A stretch of DNA of 64,000 nt. Origin: Mycobacterium noviomagense (lineage in GTDB: Bacteria > Actinomycetota > Actinomycetes > Mycobacteriales > Mycobacteriaceae). A program made the translations under genes and the position numbers. Positions 53,739 to 61,944 of this stretch are shown here, piece by piece. The DNA is taken from NCBI RefSeq assembly GCF_010731635.1, contig NZ_AP022583.1:2480001-2544000 (forward strand), written 5' to 3'. The notes below the pieces were generated by a model. It ran no database searches, was not told the origin of the DNA, and saw only the letters and a list, made by a program, of their open reading frames with translations. Each line of letters opens with the position of its first letter. The stretch's first letter is position 1.

Positions 53739-54623
53739 TCAGGAGGCGGGCTGGATGCGCTGGCGCTTCATCAGCGCGGTGACCCAGCGCGGGCCGACGG
53801 TGTCCAGTGCTCTGGCGGCGACGGCGATGCGCGGCGCGATTCGGACGGGGCGGACGCGTGCCGCGGTCACCATCCATTCGGCGGCCTCGCGCGGCGTCAG
53901 CGCAGGCATTCCGTCGTAGGCCTTGGTCGGCGCGATCATCGGTGTGGTCACCAGCGGGTAGTACAGCGTCGTCGAATGGACTCCCTTTGTGCCCCATTCG
54001 GTTTCGATGACGCGGCTGACCGCCGACAGCGCAGCCTTTGACGCGTTGTATACCGAGAAAAGCGGTGACGCCTCGCTGAACACACCCCACGTCGCGACGT
54101 TGATGATGTGGCCGTCACCGCGCTCGAGCATCCCGGGCGCGATGCCGCGGATCAACCGCAGCGGCGAGTAGTAGTTGAGCACCATGGTTCGCTCGACGTC
54201 GTGCCAGCGTTCCAGGGACTCTGCCAGCGGGCGGCGGATGGAGCGGCCGGCGTTGTTGACCAGGATGTCGACTCCGCCCAGGCGCTGCTCGGCGTCGGCG
54301 ACCAGGGCGTCCACGGCGTCCATATCCGACAGGTCGCACGGAATCGCGATCGCGCATCCGCCTTTTTGCGTGATCCGGTCGACCACCGCGTCGAGAAGGT
54401 CCTTGCGCCGCGCGACGGCGACCACGGTGGCGCCATGGCGCCCGAATTCTTCGGCCGCGGCTTCCCCGATGCCCGACGATGCCCCGGTGAGCAGGATTCG
54501 TTTGCCGTCGAGGTCGACCGGTTTGGTCGCGGGCCGGGTCAGCAGCAGCTGCTCGGCGATCGGAGGGCGCATTCCGGCCAGTGCGAATGCCTCGCGCATG
54601 CGGCGCATCGGACTTTTGCTCAT
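53739..54623 (-). CDS. Short-chain dehydrogenase/reductase (Rv0547c-like)
   Basis: A 294-residue classical SDR with cofactor loop ILLTGASSGIGEAAAEEFGR, NNAG motif in ILVNNAGRSIRRPL, and the catalytic Ser/Tyr/Lys as NVATWGVFSEASPLFSVYNASKAAL (Y and K of YNASK). A leader of ~35 residues precedes the Rossmann fold. The C-terminus carries a hydrophobic stretch. A TAGACT hexamer eight bases upstream of ATG 54623 may be its -10. The substrate is unknown. Confidence 0.9.
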   Translation of the reverse strand: MSKSPMRRMREAFALAGMRPPIAEQLLLTRPATKPVDLDGKRILLTGASSGIGEAAAEEFGRHGATVVAVARRKDLLDAVVDRITQKGGCAIAIPCDLSDMDAVDALVADAEQRLGGVDILVNNAGRSIRRPLAESLERWHDVERTMVLNYYSPLRLIRGIAPGMLERGDGHIINVATWGVFSEASPLFSVYNASKAALSAVSRVIETEWGTKGVHSTTLYYPLVTTPMIAPTKAYDGMPALTPREAAEWMVTAARVRPVRIAPRIAVAARALDTVGPRWVTALMKRQRIQPAS

Positions 54624-54703
54624 GAACTCGCAGTCTAGGAGCTGCGCCAGATGACCAGGTGGTCACATATGTCACAGGAGTCGCTGCTCCGAGGGATTAC
54701 CTA

Positions 54704-54759
54704 GTGTGCCCGCCTCGCAGCGATTAGCATAGCTAATAATCGCTCCGAGGCGGGCACAC
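54704..54759. repeat. Long perfect-arm hairpin upstream of the SDR gene
   Basis: GTGTGCCCGCCTCG (54704-54717) is exactly complementary to 54746-54759, and inside it AGCGATTA (54719-54726) pairs with TAATCGCT (54737-54744). The stem has 22 paired positions with one mismatch between the arms. It lies in the 165-base gap between menB and the SDR gene, both minus strand, so it could terminate menB transcription; it may also be a copy of a dispersed palindrome. Confidence 0.85.
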
Positions 54760-54788
54760 AGTGCATCCCCACAGACTCAGCACCGGCC

Positions 54789-55691
54789 TCAGAAATACCG
54801 CGGGAACCGGCTCCAATCCGGGGGCCGCTTTTGCAGGAACGCATCACGGCCCTCGACGGCCTCGTCGGTCATGTACGCCAAACGTGTTGCCTCCCCGGCG
54901 AACAGCTGCTGGCCCACCAGCCCGTCGTCGAGCAGATTGAAAGCAAACTTCAACATCCGTTGCGCCTGGGGGGATTTCGCGTTGATCTCGGATGCCCATT
55001 GCAGCCCCACCGACTCCAGCTCGGCGTGGTCGACGACGGCGTTGACCGCGCCCATCGCGTGCATCTGCTCGGCGGTGTAGGTGCGCCCCAAGAAAAAGAT
55101 TTCCCGCGCGAACTTCTGGCCCACCTGGCGAGCCAAATACGCGCTGCCGTAACCGCCGTCGAAGCTGCCGACGTCGGCATCGGTCTGTTTGAAGCGGGCG
55201 TGCTCGCGGCTGGCGAGCGTCAGGTCGCACACGACATGCAGGCTGTGCCCGCCGCCGGCCGCCCATCCGTTCACCAGGCAGATGACGACCTTGGGCATGA
55301 ACCGGATCAGCCGCTGCACCTCCAGGATGTGCAGCCGACCGGCGCGTGCAGTGTCGATGGTGTCGGCGGTCTCGCCGGAGGCGTACTGGTAGCCGCTGCG
55401 CCCGCGGATGCGCTGATCGCCGCCGGAGCAAAACGCCCAGCCACCGTCTTTGGGTGACGGCCCGTTGCCGGTCAACAGTACGACGCCGATGTCGGGCGAC
55501 ATCCGGGCATGGTCCAGCGCCCGGTACAGCTCGTCGACGGTATGCGGGCGGAACGCGTTACGCACCTCTGGGCGATTGAACGCCACCCGCACGGTGGGAT
55601 CGCTGACGTGGCGATGGTAGGTGATGTCGCTCAGGTCGGCGAATCCGTCGACCACCCGCCAGGCGTCGGCATGGAAAGAATTGGCAGTCAA
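54789..55691 (-). CDS. menB: 1,4-dihydroxy-2-naphthoyl-CoA synthase
   Basis: 300 residues from TTG 55691, whose TTGA overlap with the upstream stop suggests coupling; TTG 55733 would add 14 residues without homology. A crotonase-fold enzyme that cyclises o-succinylbenzoyl-CoA. Motifs: SGGDQRIRGRSGYQYASGET, NGWAAGGGHSLHVVCDLTLA (oxyanion hole), DADVGSFDGGYGSAYLARQV, and the C-terminal RPPDWSRFPRYF. Near-identical to remembered MenB (Rv0548c). Confidence 0.95.
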   Translation of the reverse strand: MTANSFHADAWRVVDGFADLSDITYHRHVSDPTVRVAFNRPEVRNAFRPHTVDELYRALDHARMSPDIGVVLLTGNGPSPKDGGWAFCSGGDQRIRGRSGYQYASGETADTIDTARAGRLHILEVQRLIRFMPKVVICLVNGWAAGGGHSLHVVCDLTLASREHARFKQTDADVGSFDGGYGSAYLARQVGQKFAREIFFLGRTYTAEQMHAMGAVNAVVDHAELESVGLQWASEINAKSPQAQRMLKFAFNLLDDGLVGQQLFAGEATRLAYMTDEAVEGRDAFLQKRPPDWSRFPRYF

Positions 55692-56095
55692 CGGTATTCG
55701 GCCCCCACTGATTCCAGGCGGAATACGGCGCAACGTCCGGCGAGTGCCTCGAACTCATCGGGGCGTCCGTCGGTAACCAGCCCGGCGCGTTTCGTGAACT
55801 TCACGCCGGTAGGCACCCGCTCGCAGCGGCGGCCGCGGGTCACCGTCGCCTCGCCGGCAGCGCGAACATTCTCGACCCAATCGGCGCCCGGGAACCCGGC
55901 GACGACGTACTCCTCGCCGTCCACCGTCATCGGAGTGACGGGTGTCGAGCGCGGGCACCTGGACTTGCGACCGGGAACCGTCAACACCACCGGGCCTTCG
56001 CCGCCGAATCGCAGACCCAGCCGCGACATTCGGATGAAAACTTTGTTCATCGGCTTGAGCCACCACGGCGGTCGGATGCGATCAGTTGTGGGCAT
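55688..56095 (-). CDS. Deazaflavin (F420)-dependent nitroreductase family protein
   Basis: 135 residues from ATG 56095; a TACTGT -10-like hexamer stands seven bases upstream. A split beta-barrel of the DUF385/Ddn family: MNKVFIRMSRLGLRFGGEGP, VLTVPGRKSRCPRSTPVTPM, YVVAGFPGADWVENVRAAGE. The G-x-KSG/S-R-TP loop normally binds the F420 phosphate. Relatives reduce quinones and unsaturated substrates, which is suggestive next to menB, but a specific role is inference. Confidence 0.87.
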   Translation of the reverse strand: MPTTDRIRPPWWLKPMNKVFIRMSRLGLRFGGEGPVVLTVPGRKSRCPRSTPVTPMTVDGEEYVVAGFPGADWVENVRAAGEATVTRGRRCERVPTGVKFTKRAGLVTDGRPDEFEALAGRCAVFRLESVGAEYR

Positions 56096-56143
56096 GCCTG
56101 TCACAGTAGCCAGGCTGTCATACCGACATGCGACGGTCGGGGG

Positions 56144-56446
56144 ATGAACGGTCTGCGGCGGCTCCGGGGAATCGAGCTGCGCTATGTACTGACGATGCAT
56201 TTATTCCACCACGGGCGCGCGTCGATTAGCGACCTCGTCGAAGCGCTGACCTCGCAGGGCTTTGACGTTGCCAGCCCCGCCCCGAAGTCGGTATCGGACG
56301 CGTTGCGCTGGGAGGTGCGACGCGACAGGGTGTACCGGCTCGGGCGCGGTCAGTACGGCCCCGGCTCGATGCCGCGGAGCACCGAATACCGGATACACCA
56401 ACGCGTGCTGGCGCTGAGGGCCGAAGTGCGTGAACCGCCGCCTTAG
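56144..56446 (+). CDS. Conserved mycobacterial small protein, winged-helix-like
   Basis: A 100-residue basic protein: GLRRLRGIELRYVLTMHLFH, SISDLVEALTSQGFD, KSVSDALRWEVRRDRVYRLG, RGQYGPGSMPRSTEYRIHQR. The alternating helices and RVYRLGRGQYGPG wing suggest a DNA-binding winged helix. I recognise it as a common mycobacterial hypothetical. It takes the place of vapBC3 between menB and fadD8 and overlaps the convergent fadD8 stop by four bases. Confidence 0.75.
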   Translation: MNGLRRLRGIELRYVLTMHLFHHGRASISDLVEALTSQGFDVASPAPKSVSDALRWEVRRDRVYRLGRGQYGPGSMPRSTEYRIHQRVLALRAEVREPPP

Positions 56447-58050
56447 CCGACGGCCCGCTCGGCGCCCTCCCAGAACTGCGCGCGCACCGCCTTCTTGTCT
56501 GGTTTGCCCAGCGCGGTCACCGGCAGGGAGTCGACGACGACGACCCGTTTGGGGGACTGCACCGAACCTTTGCGTTCCTTGACCGCGGCCTGGATCTCGG
56601 CGGTCATCGCCTCAATCGCATCGTCGTCGCGAGGGGCATCGGGCCGCAGCACCACCACCGCTGTGACGGCTTCGCCCCATTTCTCGTCCGGCGCTCCGAC
56701 CACACATACCTGCGCCACAGCGGGATGTTCGGCGACCACGTCCTCCACCTCGCGGGGGAACACGTTGAACCCGCCGGTGACGATCATGTCCTTGACCCGG
56801 TCGACGATGTAGTAGAACCCGTCCTCGTCCTCGCGGGCCATGTCGCCAGTGCGCAGCCAGCCGTCTTTGAAGGTCTTCGACGTCTCGTCAGGTAAGTTCC
56901 AGTAGCCACCCGCCAAAAGCGGTCCGCTGACACAGATTTCGCCGACTTCTCCTTGCGGCACCTGCCTGCCGTCGAGATCCAACAGCGCGACCCGCGCGAA
57001 CAGCGTCGGGCGTCCACACGACGTCAGCCGCTTCTCGTCGTGATCCTTTTTCCCGAGATAGGTGATGGCCATCGGTGCCTCGGACTGACCGTAGTTCTGG
57101 GCGAAGATCTTGCCGAACCGGCGGATCGCCTCGGCCAACCGCACCGGGTTGATCGCAGAAGCCCCGTAGTAGACGGTCTCCAGCGACGACAGGTCACGGG
57201 TGTGCGAATCCGGGTGGTCCATCAGGGCATACAGCATCGACGGCACCACAAAGGTCGCCGTAATCCGCTTCTCCTCAATGGTTTTCAGAACCTCAGCCGG
57301 GTCGAACTTCGGCAGCACATACATCTCCCCGCCCTTGACCAGCGTCGGCAGGAAGTACGCGGCCCCGGCATGCGATAGGGGAGTGATCATCAAGAACCGC
57401 GGCTCTTCGGGCCACTCCCACTCCGCGAGTTGGATCATCGTCATGGTCGAGATCGACTGCGCGGTGCCCATGACGCCCTTGGGTTTGCCGGTGGTACCGC
57501 CGGTGTAGGTCAGCCCGATGATCTGATCCGGTGGCAGGTCGGCGGCCACCAGCGGACGCGGCTGGTACTTCTCGGCTTCGGCGGACAAGTCGACGGCCAC
57601 TTGCTTCAACACATCGGGCACCGGGCCGATGGTCAGGATCTGCTTGAGCGAGTCGACCCGCTCCAGCAGCCCCAGCGCCCGCTCGACGAACATCGGGTTC
57701 GGGTCGATAATCAGCGAGCTGATCCCGGCATCCGAGAGCACATAGGCGTGGTCGTCGAGCGAACCGAGCGGATGCAGGGCGGTGCGCCGGTAACCCTGGG
57801 TCTGGCCGGCGCCGATGATCAACAGGACTTCGGGTCGGTTCAGCGACAACAGCCCGACGGAGGCGCCGGTGCCGGCGCCCAGCGCCTCGAAGGCCTGGAT
57901 GTACTGACTGATCTTGTCGGCCATCTGGCCGCCGGTCAGCGTGGTATCACCGAGGAACAGCACCGGCTTGTCACGGTGACGCTTCAAAGCGCCGACCAGC
58001 AGATGCCCGTTGTGGGTGGGGTTGCGCAGCAGCTCCAGCTCGTCACTCAT
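56443..58050 (-). CDS. fadD8: Fatty-acid-CoA ligase FadD8
   Basis: A 535-residue acyl-CoA synthetase. The AMP site is IIGLTYTGGTTGKPKGVMGT, with QNYGQSEAPMAITYLG, DGWLRTGDMAREDEDGFYYI and the C-terminal lysine in TALGKPDKKAVRAQ. It activates a carboxylic acid to its CoA ester; the chain type is unknown. The upstream region carries a perfect KstR-type box, so steroid/cholesterol-linked control is likely. Corresponds to Rv0551c; its vapBC3 neighbours are absent. Confidence 0.92.
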   Translation of the reverse strand: MSDELELLRNPTHNGHLLVGALKRHRDKPVLFLGDTTLTGGQMADKISQYIQAFEALGAGTGASVGLLSLNRPEVLLIIGAGQTQGYRRTALHPLGSLDDHAYVLSDAGISSLIIDPNPMFVERALGLLERVDSLKQILTIGPVPDVLKQVAVDLSAEAEKYQPRPLVAADLPPDQIIGLTYTGGTTGKPKGVMGTAQSISTMTMIQLAEWEWPEEPRFLMITPLSHAGAAYFLPTLVKGGEMYVLPKFDPAEVLKTIEEKRITATFVVPSMLYALMDHPDSHTRDLSSLETVYYGASAINPVRLAEAIRRFGKIFAQNYGQSEAPMAITYLGKKDHDEKRLTSCGRPTLFARVALLDLDGRQVPQGEVGEICVSGPLLAGGYWNLPDETSKTFKDGWLRTGDMAREDEDGFYYIVDRVKDMIVTGGFNVFPREVEDVVAEHPAVAQVCVVGAPDEKWGEAVTAVVVLRPDAPRDDDAIEAMTAEIQAAVKERKGSVQSPKRVVVVDSLPVTALGKPDKKAVRAQFWEGAERAVG

Positions 58051-58057
58051 GCACGCA

Positions 58058-58075
58058 AGACTAGAACGTGTTACA
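58058..58075 (-). promoter_or_regulatory. KstR-type operator over the fadD8 promoter
   Basis: TAGAACGTGTTACA (58062-58075) matches the published 14-base KstR motif TnnAACnnGTTnnA at every fixed position. On the minus strand TAGTCT (58063-58058) is a -10 element seven bases from ATG 58050, so the operator overlaps it by two bases. The operator also covers the last codons of the upstream YCII gene. Confidence 0.65.
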
Positions 58076-58511
58076 GAATGAGCCGAGCCCCTCCCGAAAA
58101 TCGGCTATTTCGCCAGCTCAGCTCGCCGCTGGATTTCCTTTGGACATACTCGTTGTTCTGCGGAAACTCCTCGTTCTCATGCACGCGCCGAACCTCCAGC
58201 GTGACCCCCGGTCCCACCGGACAGCGCGTCGCCCAGCCGACAGCTTCGTCCTTCGACGAGACCCCGATGATCCAGAACCCGTTGAACAGCTCACCGGAAT
58301 ACGGCTCGTCTTTGACCGCCGGCGGGTTTGAGCTGAAGTCGACGAAAAAGCCCTCCTCGGGTCCGGCCAGACCCTCACCGGCCAGCAACACCCCGGCCTC
58401 CATCATCGACTCGTTGTAGCGGCCCATCGCGGTCAGGATCTCGTCGAACGGCACGTCCTTGGCGGCTTCCTGCGCCTCGGGTGTGGACCGCATGATCATC
58501 ATGTAGCGCAT
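58071..58511 (-). CDS. YCII-related (DGPF-type) protein
   Basis: A 146-residue alpha-beta barrel protein: MRYMMIMRSTPEAQEAAK, MGRYNESMMEAGVLLAGEGL, GFWIIGVSSKDEAVGWATRC, TLEVRRVHENEEF. This group often accompanies ECF sigma factors or acts as an unassigned enzyme; neither context is present. An AAGGAGA ribosome site precedes ATG 58511. It stands where Rv0552 (an amidohydrolase) lies in M. tuberculosis. The last ~25 residues are unusual and may be added sequence. Confidence 0.82.
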   Translation of the reverse strand: MRYMMIMRSTPEAQEAAKDVPFDEILTAMGRYNESMMEAGVLLAGEGLAGPEEGFFVDFSSNPPAVKDEPYSGELFNGFWIIGVSSKDEAVGWATRCPVGPGVTLEVRRVHENEEFPQNNEYVQRKSSGELSWRNSRFSGGARLIL

Positions 58512-58591
58512 CGCTATCTCCTTCGTTGGGATGGCTCACCACAATCGACTCGGCGAGGCGCCATTTCTCGTCGCGCGGCACGATGAGATGC

Positions 58592-59560
58592 ATGTCCCCG
58601 GCCCCTCTGGAAGACGTCCTGGAGCGCCTGCATGTCGTCGCGCTGCCGATGCGGGTGCGCTTCCGCGGGATCACCACCCGCGAACTGGCTTTGATCGAGG
58701 GCCCGGCCGGCTGGGGGGAATTCGGTCCCTTCCTCGAGTACGGGCCGGACGAGGCCGCGCATTGGCTGGCCTGCGCGATCGAATCGGCCTACCAGCCCAC
58801 GCCACCGCCGCGACGCGACAGCATCCCGATCAACGCCACCGTGCCGGCGATAACCGCCGCCCAAGTGCCCGAGGTCTTGGCTCGCTTCCCGGGCGCGCGC
58901 ACCGCCAAGGTCAAGGTCGCCGAATCCGGGCAGACTCTGGCCGACGACGTCGCCCGCGTCGAAGCCGTCCGAGCCTTAATCCCGAACGTGCGAGTCGACG
59001 CCAACGGCGGCTGGACCATCGAGCAGGCCGTTGAAGCTACGAAAGTACTTACCGCGAGCGGCCCGCTGGAATACCTCGAACAACCTTGCCGCACTGTCGA
59101 CGAGCTCGCCGAACTACGGCGCCGCATCGACGTGCCCGTCGCCGCCGACGAGAGCATCCGCAAGGCCGACGACCCACTACGCGTGGTCCGCGCGAAAGCC
59201 GCCGACGTCGCGGTGCTGAAAGTGGCTCCGCTGGGCGGCATTTCGGCCCTGCTCGACATCGCGGAGCAGATCGACATCCCGGTTGTGATCTCCAGCGCGC
59301 TCGATTCGGCGGTCGGGATCGCCGCCGGATTAGCCGCCGCCGCCGCACTGCCGCAACTGCGCCACGCGTGCGGGCTGGGCACCGGCGGGTTGTTCGTCGA
59401 GGATGTCGCCGAGCCGATGACGCCGCACGACGGCTATCTACCGGTCGCGCGAACGCAACCCGACCCCGACCGCCTGCAGGCGCTGGCCGCCCCGACAGAA
59501 CGGCGGCAGTGGTGGATCGACCGGGTCAAGGCCTGCTATCCACTGCTGGCCATGTCCTAA
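58592..59560 (+). CDS. menC: o-Succinylbenzoate synthase
   Basis: 322 residues from ATG 58592 (ATG 58583 would add three). An enolase-superfamily enzyme that dehydrates SHCHC to o-succinylbenzoate. Motifs: MRVRFRGITTRELALIEGPA, the catalytic lysine in ARTAKVKVAESG, metal ligands Asp in RVDANGGW, Glu in LEYLEQPCR and Asp in VAADESIRKA, and the second lysine in VLKVAPLGG. Corresponds to Rv0553. Confidence 0.94.
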   Translation: MSPAPLEDVLERLHVVALPMRVRFRGITTRELALIEGPAGWGEFGPFLEYGPDEAAHWLACAIESAYQPTPPPRRDSIPINATVPAITAAQVPEVLARFPGARTAKVKVAESGQTLADDVARVEAVRALIPNVRVDANGGWTIEQAVEATKVLTASGPLEYLEQPCRTVDELAELRRRIDVPVAADESIRKADDPLRVVRAKAADVAVLKVAPLGGISALLDIAEQIDIPVVISSALDSAVGIAAGLAAAAALPQLRHACGLGTGGLFVEDVAEPMTPHDGYLPVARTQPDPDRLQALAAPTERRQWWIDRVKACYPLLAMS

Positions 59561-59602
59561 TCTGTGGGCTACGTGTCGTAGACGCCATAGCGGTCCATCC
59601 CC

Positions 59603-59617
59603 AACACTGAATCCGTG
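59603..59617 (+). promoter_or_regulatory. Leaderless promoter of the GlxA-type regulator
   Basis: AACACT (59603-59608) is six bases from GTG 59615. It differs from TANNNT only in the first base. Confidence 0.4.
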
Positions 59618-60577
59618 ACCCGTTCCGTCGTGATTCTCGGCTTCCCCGGCATCCAGGCATTGGACGTCGTCGGGCCGTTCGAAGTGTTCAGCGCGGCCTC
59701 CACCTGTCTGGCTGCGAATGGCCGCGATGGCTACCAGCCGGTGCTGGTATCGGCCGACGGGCATCCGGTGGCCACCCGAACGGGCCTCACGTTCGGCACG
59801 ACCGCGCTGCCCGACCCGCAAGAGCCCGTCGACACCGTGGTGCTGCCCGGCGGCCGTGGAGTGCACGCCGCACGTCAGGAGCCGCAGCTCATCGCCTGGA
59901 TCGAGGCCATCGCCAACAGCGCCCGCCGCATCGTCAGCGTCTGCACCGGCGCCTTCATGGCCGCGCAAGCCGGACTGCTCGACGGCTGCACAGCCACCAC
60001 CCACTGGGCCTATGCCGACCAACTCCAGCGGGAGTTCCCGACCGTCACCGTCGACCCCGAGCCGATCTTCGTCCGCAGCGGCCCCAAGGTCTGGACCGCC
60101 GCAGGCGTCACCGCCGGCATCGACCTCGCGCTGTCGCTGGTGGAAGACGACAACGGCACGGACGTCGCCCAGACCGTGGCCCGCTGGCTCGTGCTGTTCT
60201 TGCGCCGCCCGGGCGGCCAGACACAGTTCGCCGCCCCGGTGTGGATGCCGCGCGCCAGGCGCAAACCGATTCGCCAGGTGCAGGAAGTGATCGAGTCGCA
60301 GCCGGGCGGCGCCCACAGCATTACCGAGCTGGCCCGCCGGGCCGGGATGAGCCCGCGGCATTTCGCCCGGCTCTTCACCGACGAAGTGGGCGAGTCTCCG
60401 GGCGCCTACGTCGAACGTATCCGCATCGACGCCGCGCGCCGGCAGCTGGAAGAAACCGACGACACCGTCGTGGCCATCGCCGCTCGCTGCGGTTTCGGAA
60501 CATCAGAATCCATGCGGCGCAACTTCGTTCGGCGCATCGGTGTGTCCCCCGACCAGTACCGCAAGACCTTCGCCTGA
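59615..60577 (+). CDS. GlxA-family AraC-type regulator with DJ-1/PfpI domain
   Basis: A 320-residue protein. Residues 1-185 form a class-I glutamine amidotransferase-like (DJ-1/PfpI) domain with the nucleophile-elbow cysteine in IVSVCTGAFMAAQAGLL; residues 215-318 hold two AraC HTH motifs (SITELARRAGMSPRHFARLF and VAIAARCGFGTSESMRRNF). Such proteins sense small molecules, for example nitriles or amino-acid derivatives. The DJ-1-type enzyme gene follows after 13 bases and is probably its target. Confidence 0.9.
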   Translation: MTRSVVILGFPGIQALDVVGPFEVFSAASTCLAANGRDGYQPVLVSADGHPVATRTGLTFGTTALPDPQEPVDTVVLPGGRGVHAARQEPQLIAWIEAIANSARRIVSVCTGAFMAAQAGLLDGCTATTHWAYADQLQREFPTVTVDPEPIFVRSGPKVWTAAGVTAGIDLALSLVEDDNGTDVAQTVARWLVLFLRRPGGQTQFAAPVWMPRARRKPIRQVQEVIESQPGGAHSITELARRAGMSPRHFARLFTDEVGESPGAYVERIRIDAARRQLEETDDTVVAIAARCGFGTSESMRRNFVRRIGVSPDQYRKTFA

Positions 60578-60590
60578 CCACAGGAGAACC

Positions 60591-61349
60591 ATGCAGATCG
60601 CGATCGTGCTGTATCCCGGCTTTACCGCGCTGGATTTCATCGGCCCCTACGAAGTGTTGCGGTGGCTGCCCAAAGCCGAAGTCCGCTTCGTGTGGCACGA
60701 GCCCGGCCCGATCACCGCGGACTCCGGCGTGCTGGTCGTCGGCGCAACGCATTCGTTCGCCGAAACACCTTCTCCCGACATCATTTTGGTGCCCGGTGGT
60801 ATGACGTCGGTCGAGCACGCGCGCGACGAAAAGCTGTTGGCGTGGTTGCGTCAGGCCCATCAGACAGCGACGTGGACGGCGTCGGTGTGCTCCGGGTCGA
60901 TCATCCTGGCGTCTGCGGGCCTGCTGCAGGGCAAGCGAGCGACGTCGCACTGGATGGCGCTCAGCGCGTTGAAGGCTCTTGGCGCCATCCCCGTTGGCGA
61001 CCAACGCATCGTGCAATCCGGCGAGCGCATCGTCACCTGTGCGGGCGTGTCGGCGGGCGTCGATCTGGCGTTGTGGCTGGCCGGGCAGATCGGTGGGGAA
61101 AACCGCGCGAAGGTCATCCAACTGTCCATGGAATACGACCCGCAGCCGCCGTTCGATTCCGGCCACATGTCCAAGGCGTCGGCGCCCACCAAGGCGGCCG
61201 CCACCGCTTTGATGGCCAGGGATCTAGCCAAACCAGCCCAGCTCAAAGCGGCGACGCTGCTGTTGTGGGAGCGGGCTCTCAGTGGCGCCCGCTCGCGGCG
61301 CAAGCAGGCGCTCGTACCATCCCGCCTTGCTGCGGAGCCGCCAGGTTGA
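60591..61349 (+). CDS. DJ-1/PfpI-family protein (isonitrile hydratase-like)
   Basis: 252 residues from ATG 60591, preceded by CAGGAGAACC as ribosome site. The elbow cysteine is in ASVCSGSIILASAGLLQGKR, after ILVPGGMTS; a DFIGPYEVLRWL segment near the N-terminus is shared with isonitrile hydratases and GlxA domains. The C-terminal ~50 residues (KASAPTKAAATALMARDLAK) are helical and basic. It is likely controlled by the adjacent GlxA-type gene. The substrate is unassigned. Confidence 0.87.
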   Translation: MQIAIVLYPGFTALDFIGPYEVLRWLPKAEVRFVWHEPGPITADSGVLVVGATHSFAETPSPDIILVPGGMTSVEHARDEKLLAWLRQAHQTATWTASVCSGSIILASAGLLQGKRATSHWMALSALKALGAIPVGDQRIVQSGERIVTCAGVSAGVDLALWLAGQIGGENRAKVIQLSMEYDPQPPFDSGHMSKASAPTKAAATALMARDLAKPAQLKAATLLLWERALSGARSRRKQALVPSRLAAEPPG

Positions 61350-61383
61350 CTGACGGGAAAGACATCCACCACGCTCAGGACTC

Positions 61384-61944
61384 ATGTCCGAAACAGGTGG
61401 AGCTGAAAACCGCCCTCTATCCAGTCCGAGCAATGGGTGGGCAACGGCGGCGGTGCGGATCGCGTTCGGGGTGATCTGGGCGATCGCCGCGTGGCTGAAG
61501 TGGCTGCCCGGATTCCGTGCCACCTTCGTGTCAAGGATGGTCACCAAAGCGGCCGCCGAGCCGCACTGGCTTTCGCCGTGGTTCGAGTTCTGGCTGCGCC
61601 TGGAACGCTCGTCGCCGGGCCTGTGGGCGGTGCTGATCGCACTTGCCGAGACGCTGATCGCTATTGCGCTCATCCTCGGGATCGCCCGCCGCGTGCTCTA
61701 CATCGGCGGCGCGCTCTACAGCTTGTTGATCTGGGCCACGGCCGAAGGTTTTGGCGGGCCTTATCGGCACGGCTCCACCGACATCGGAACCTCGATCATT
61801 TACGTGATGGTGTTTCTCGCCCTGCTGGTGATGCTTGAGCACGGGCTCGACCGCCGGTTTGCGCTGGACGCTGCGATCGCCGGGCGCGTTGGATGGTGGC
61901 GGCGCCTCGCGGGCCCGTCGGGGCCAGTAGGTTCGTCGGGGTGA
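61384..61944 (+). CDS. DoxX-like membrane protein
   Basis: A 186-residue protein with four hydrophobic segments (about 20-37, 80-100, 105-125 and 137-155), including RIAFGVIWAIAAWLKWLPGF and a glycine-rich GGPYRHGSTDIGTSIIYVM loop, the layout of DoxX/TQO-type small membrane proteins. Its TGA overlaps the bpoC GTG (GTGA), so it is coupled to bpoC. It is one of three genes placed between menC and bpoC compared with M. tuberculosis. Confidence 0.75.
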   Translation: MSETGGAENRPLSSPSNGWATAAVRIAFGVIWAIAAWLKWLPGFRATFVSRMVTKAAAEPHWLSPWFEFWLRLERSSPGLWAVLIALAETLIAIALILGIARRVLYIGGALYSLLIWATAEGFGGPYRHGSTDIGTSIIYVMVFLALLVMLEHGLDRRFALDAAIAGRVGWWRRLAGPSGPVGSSG

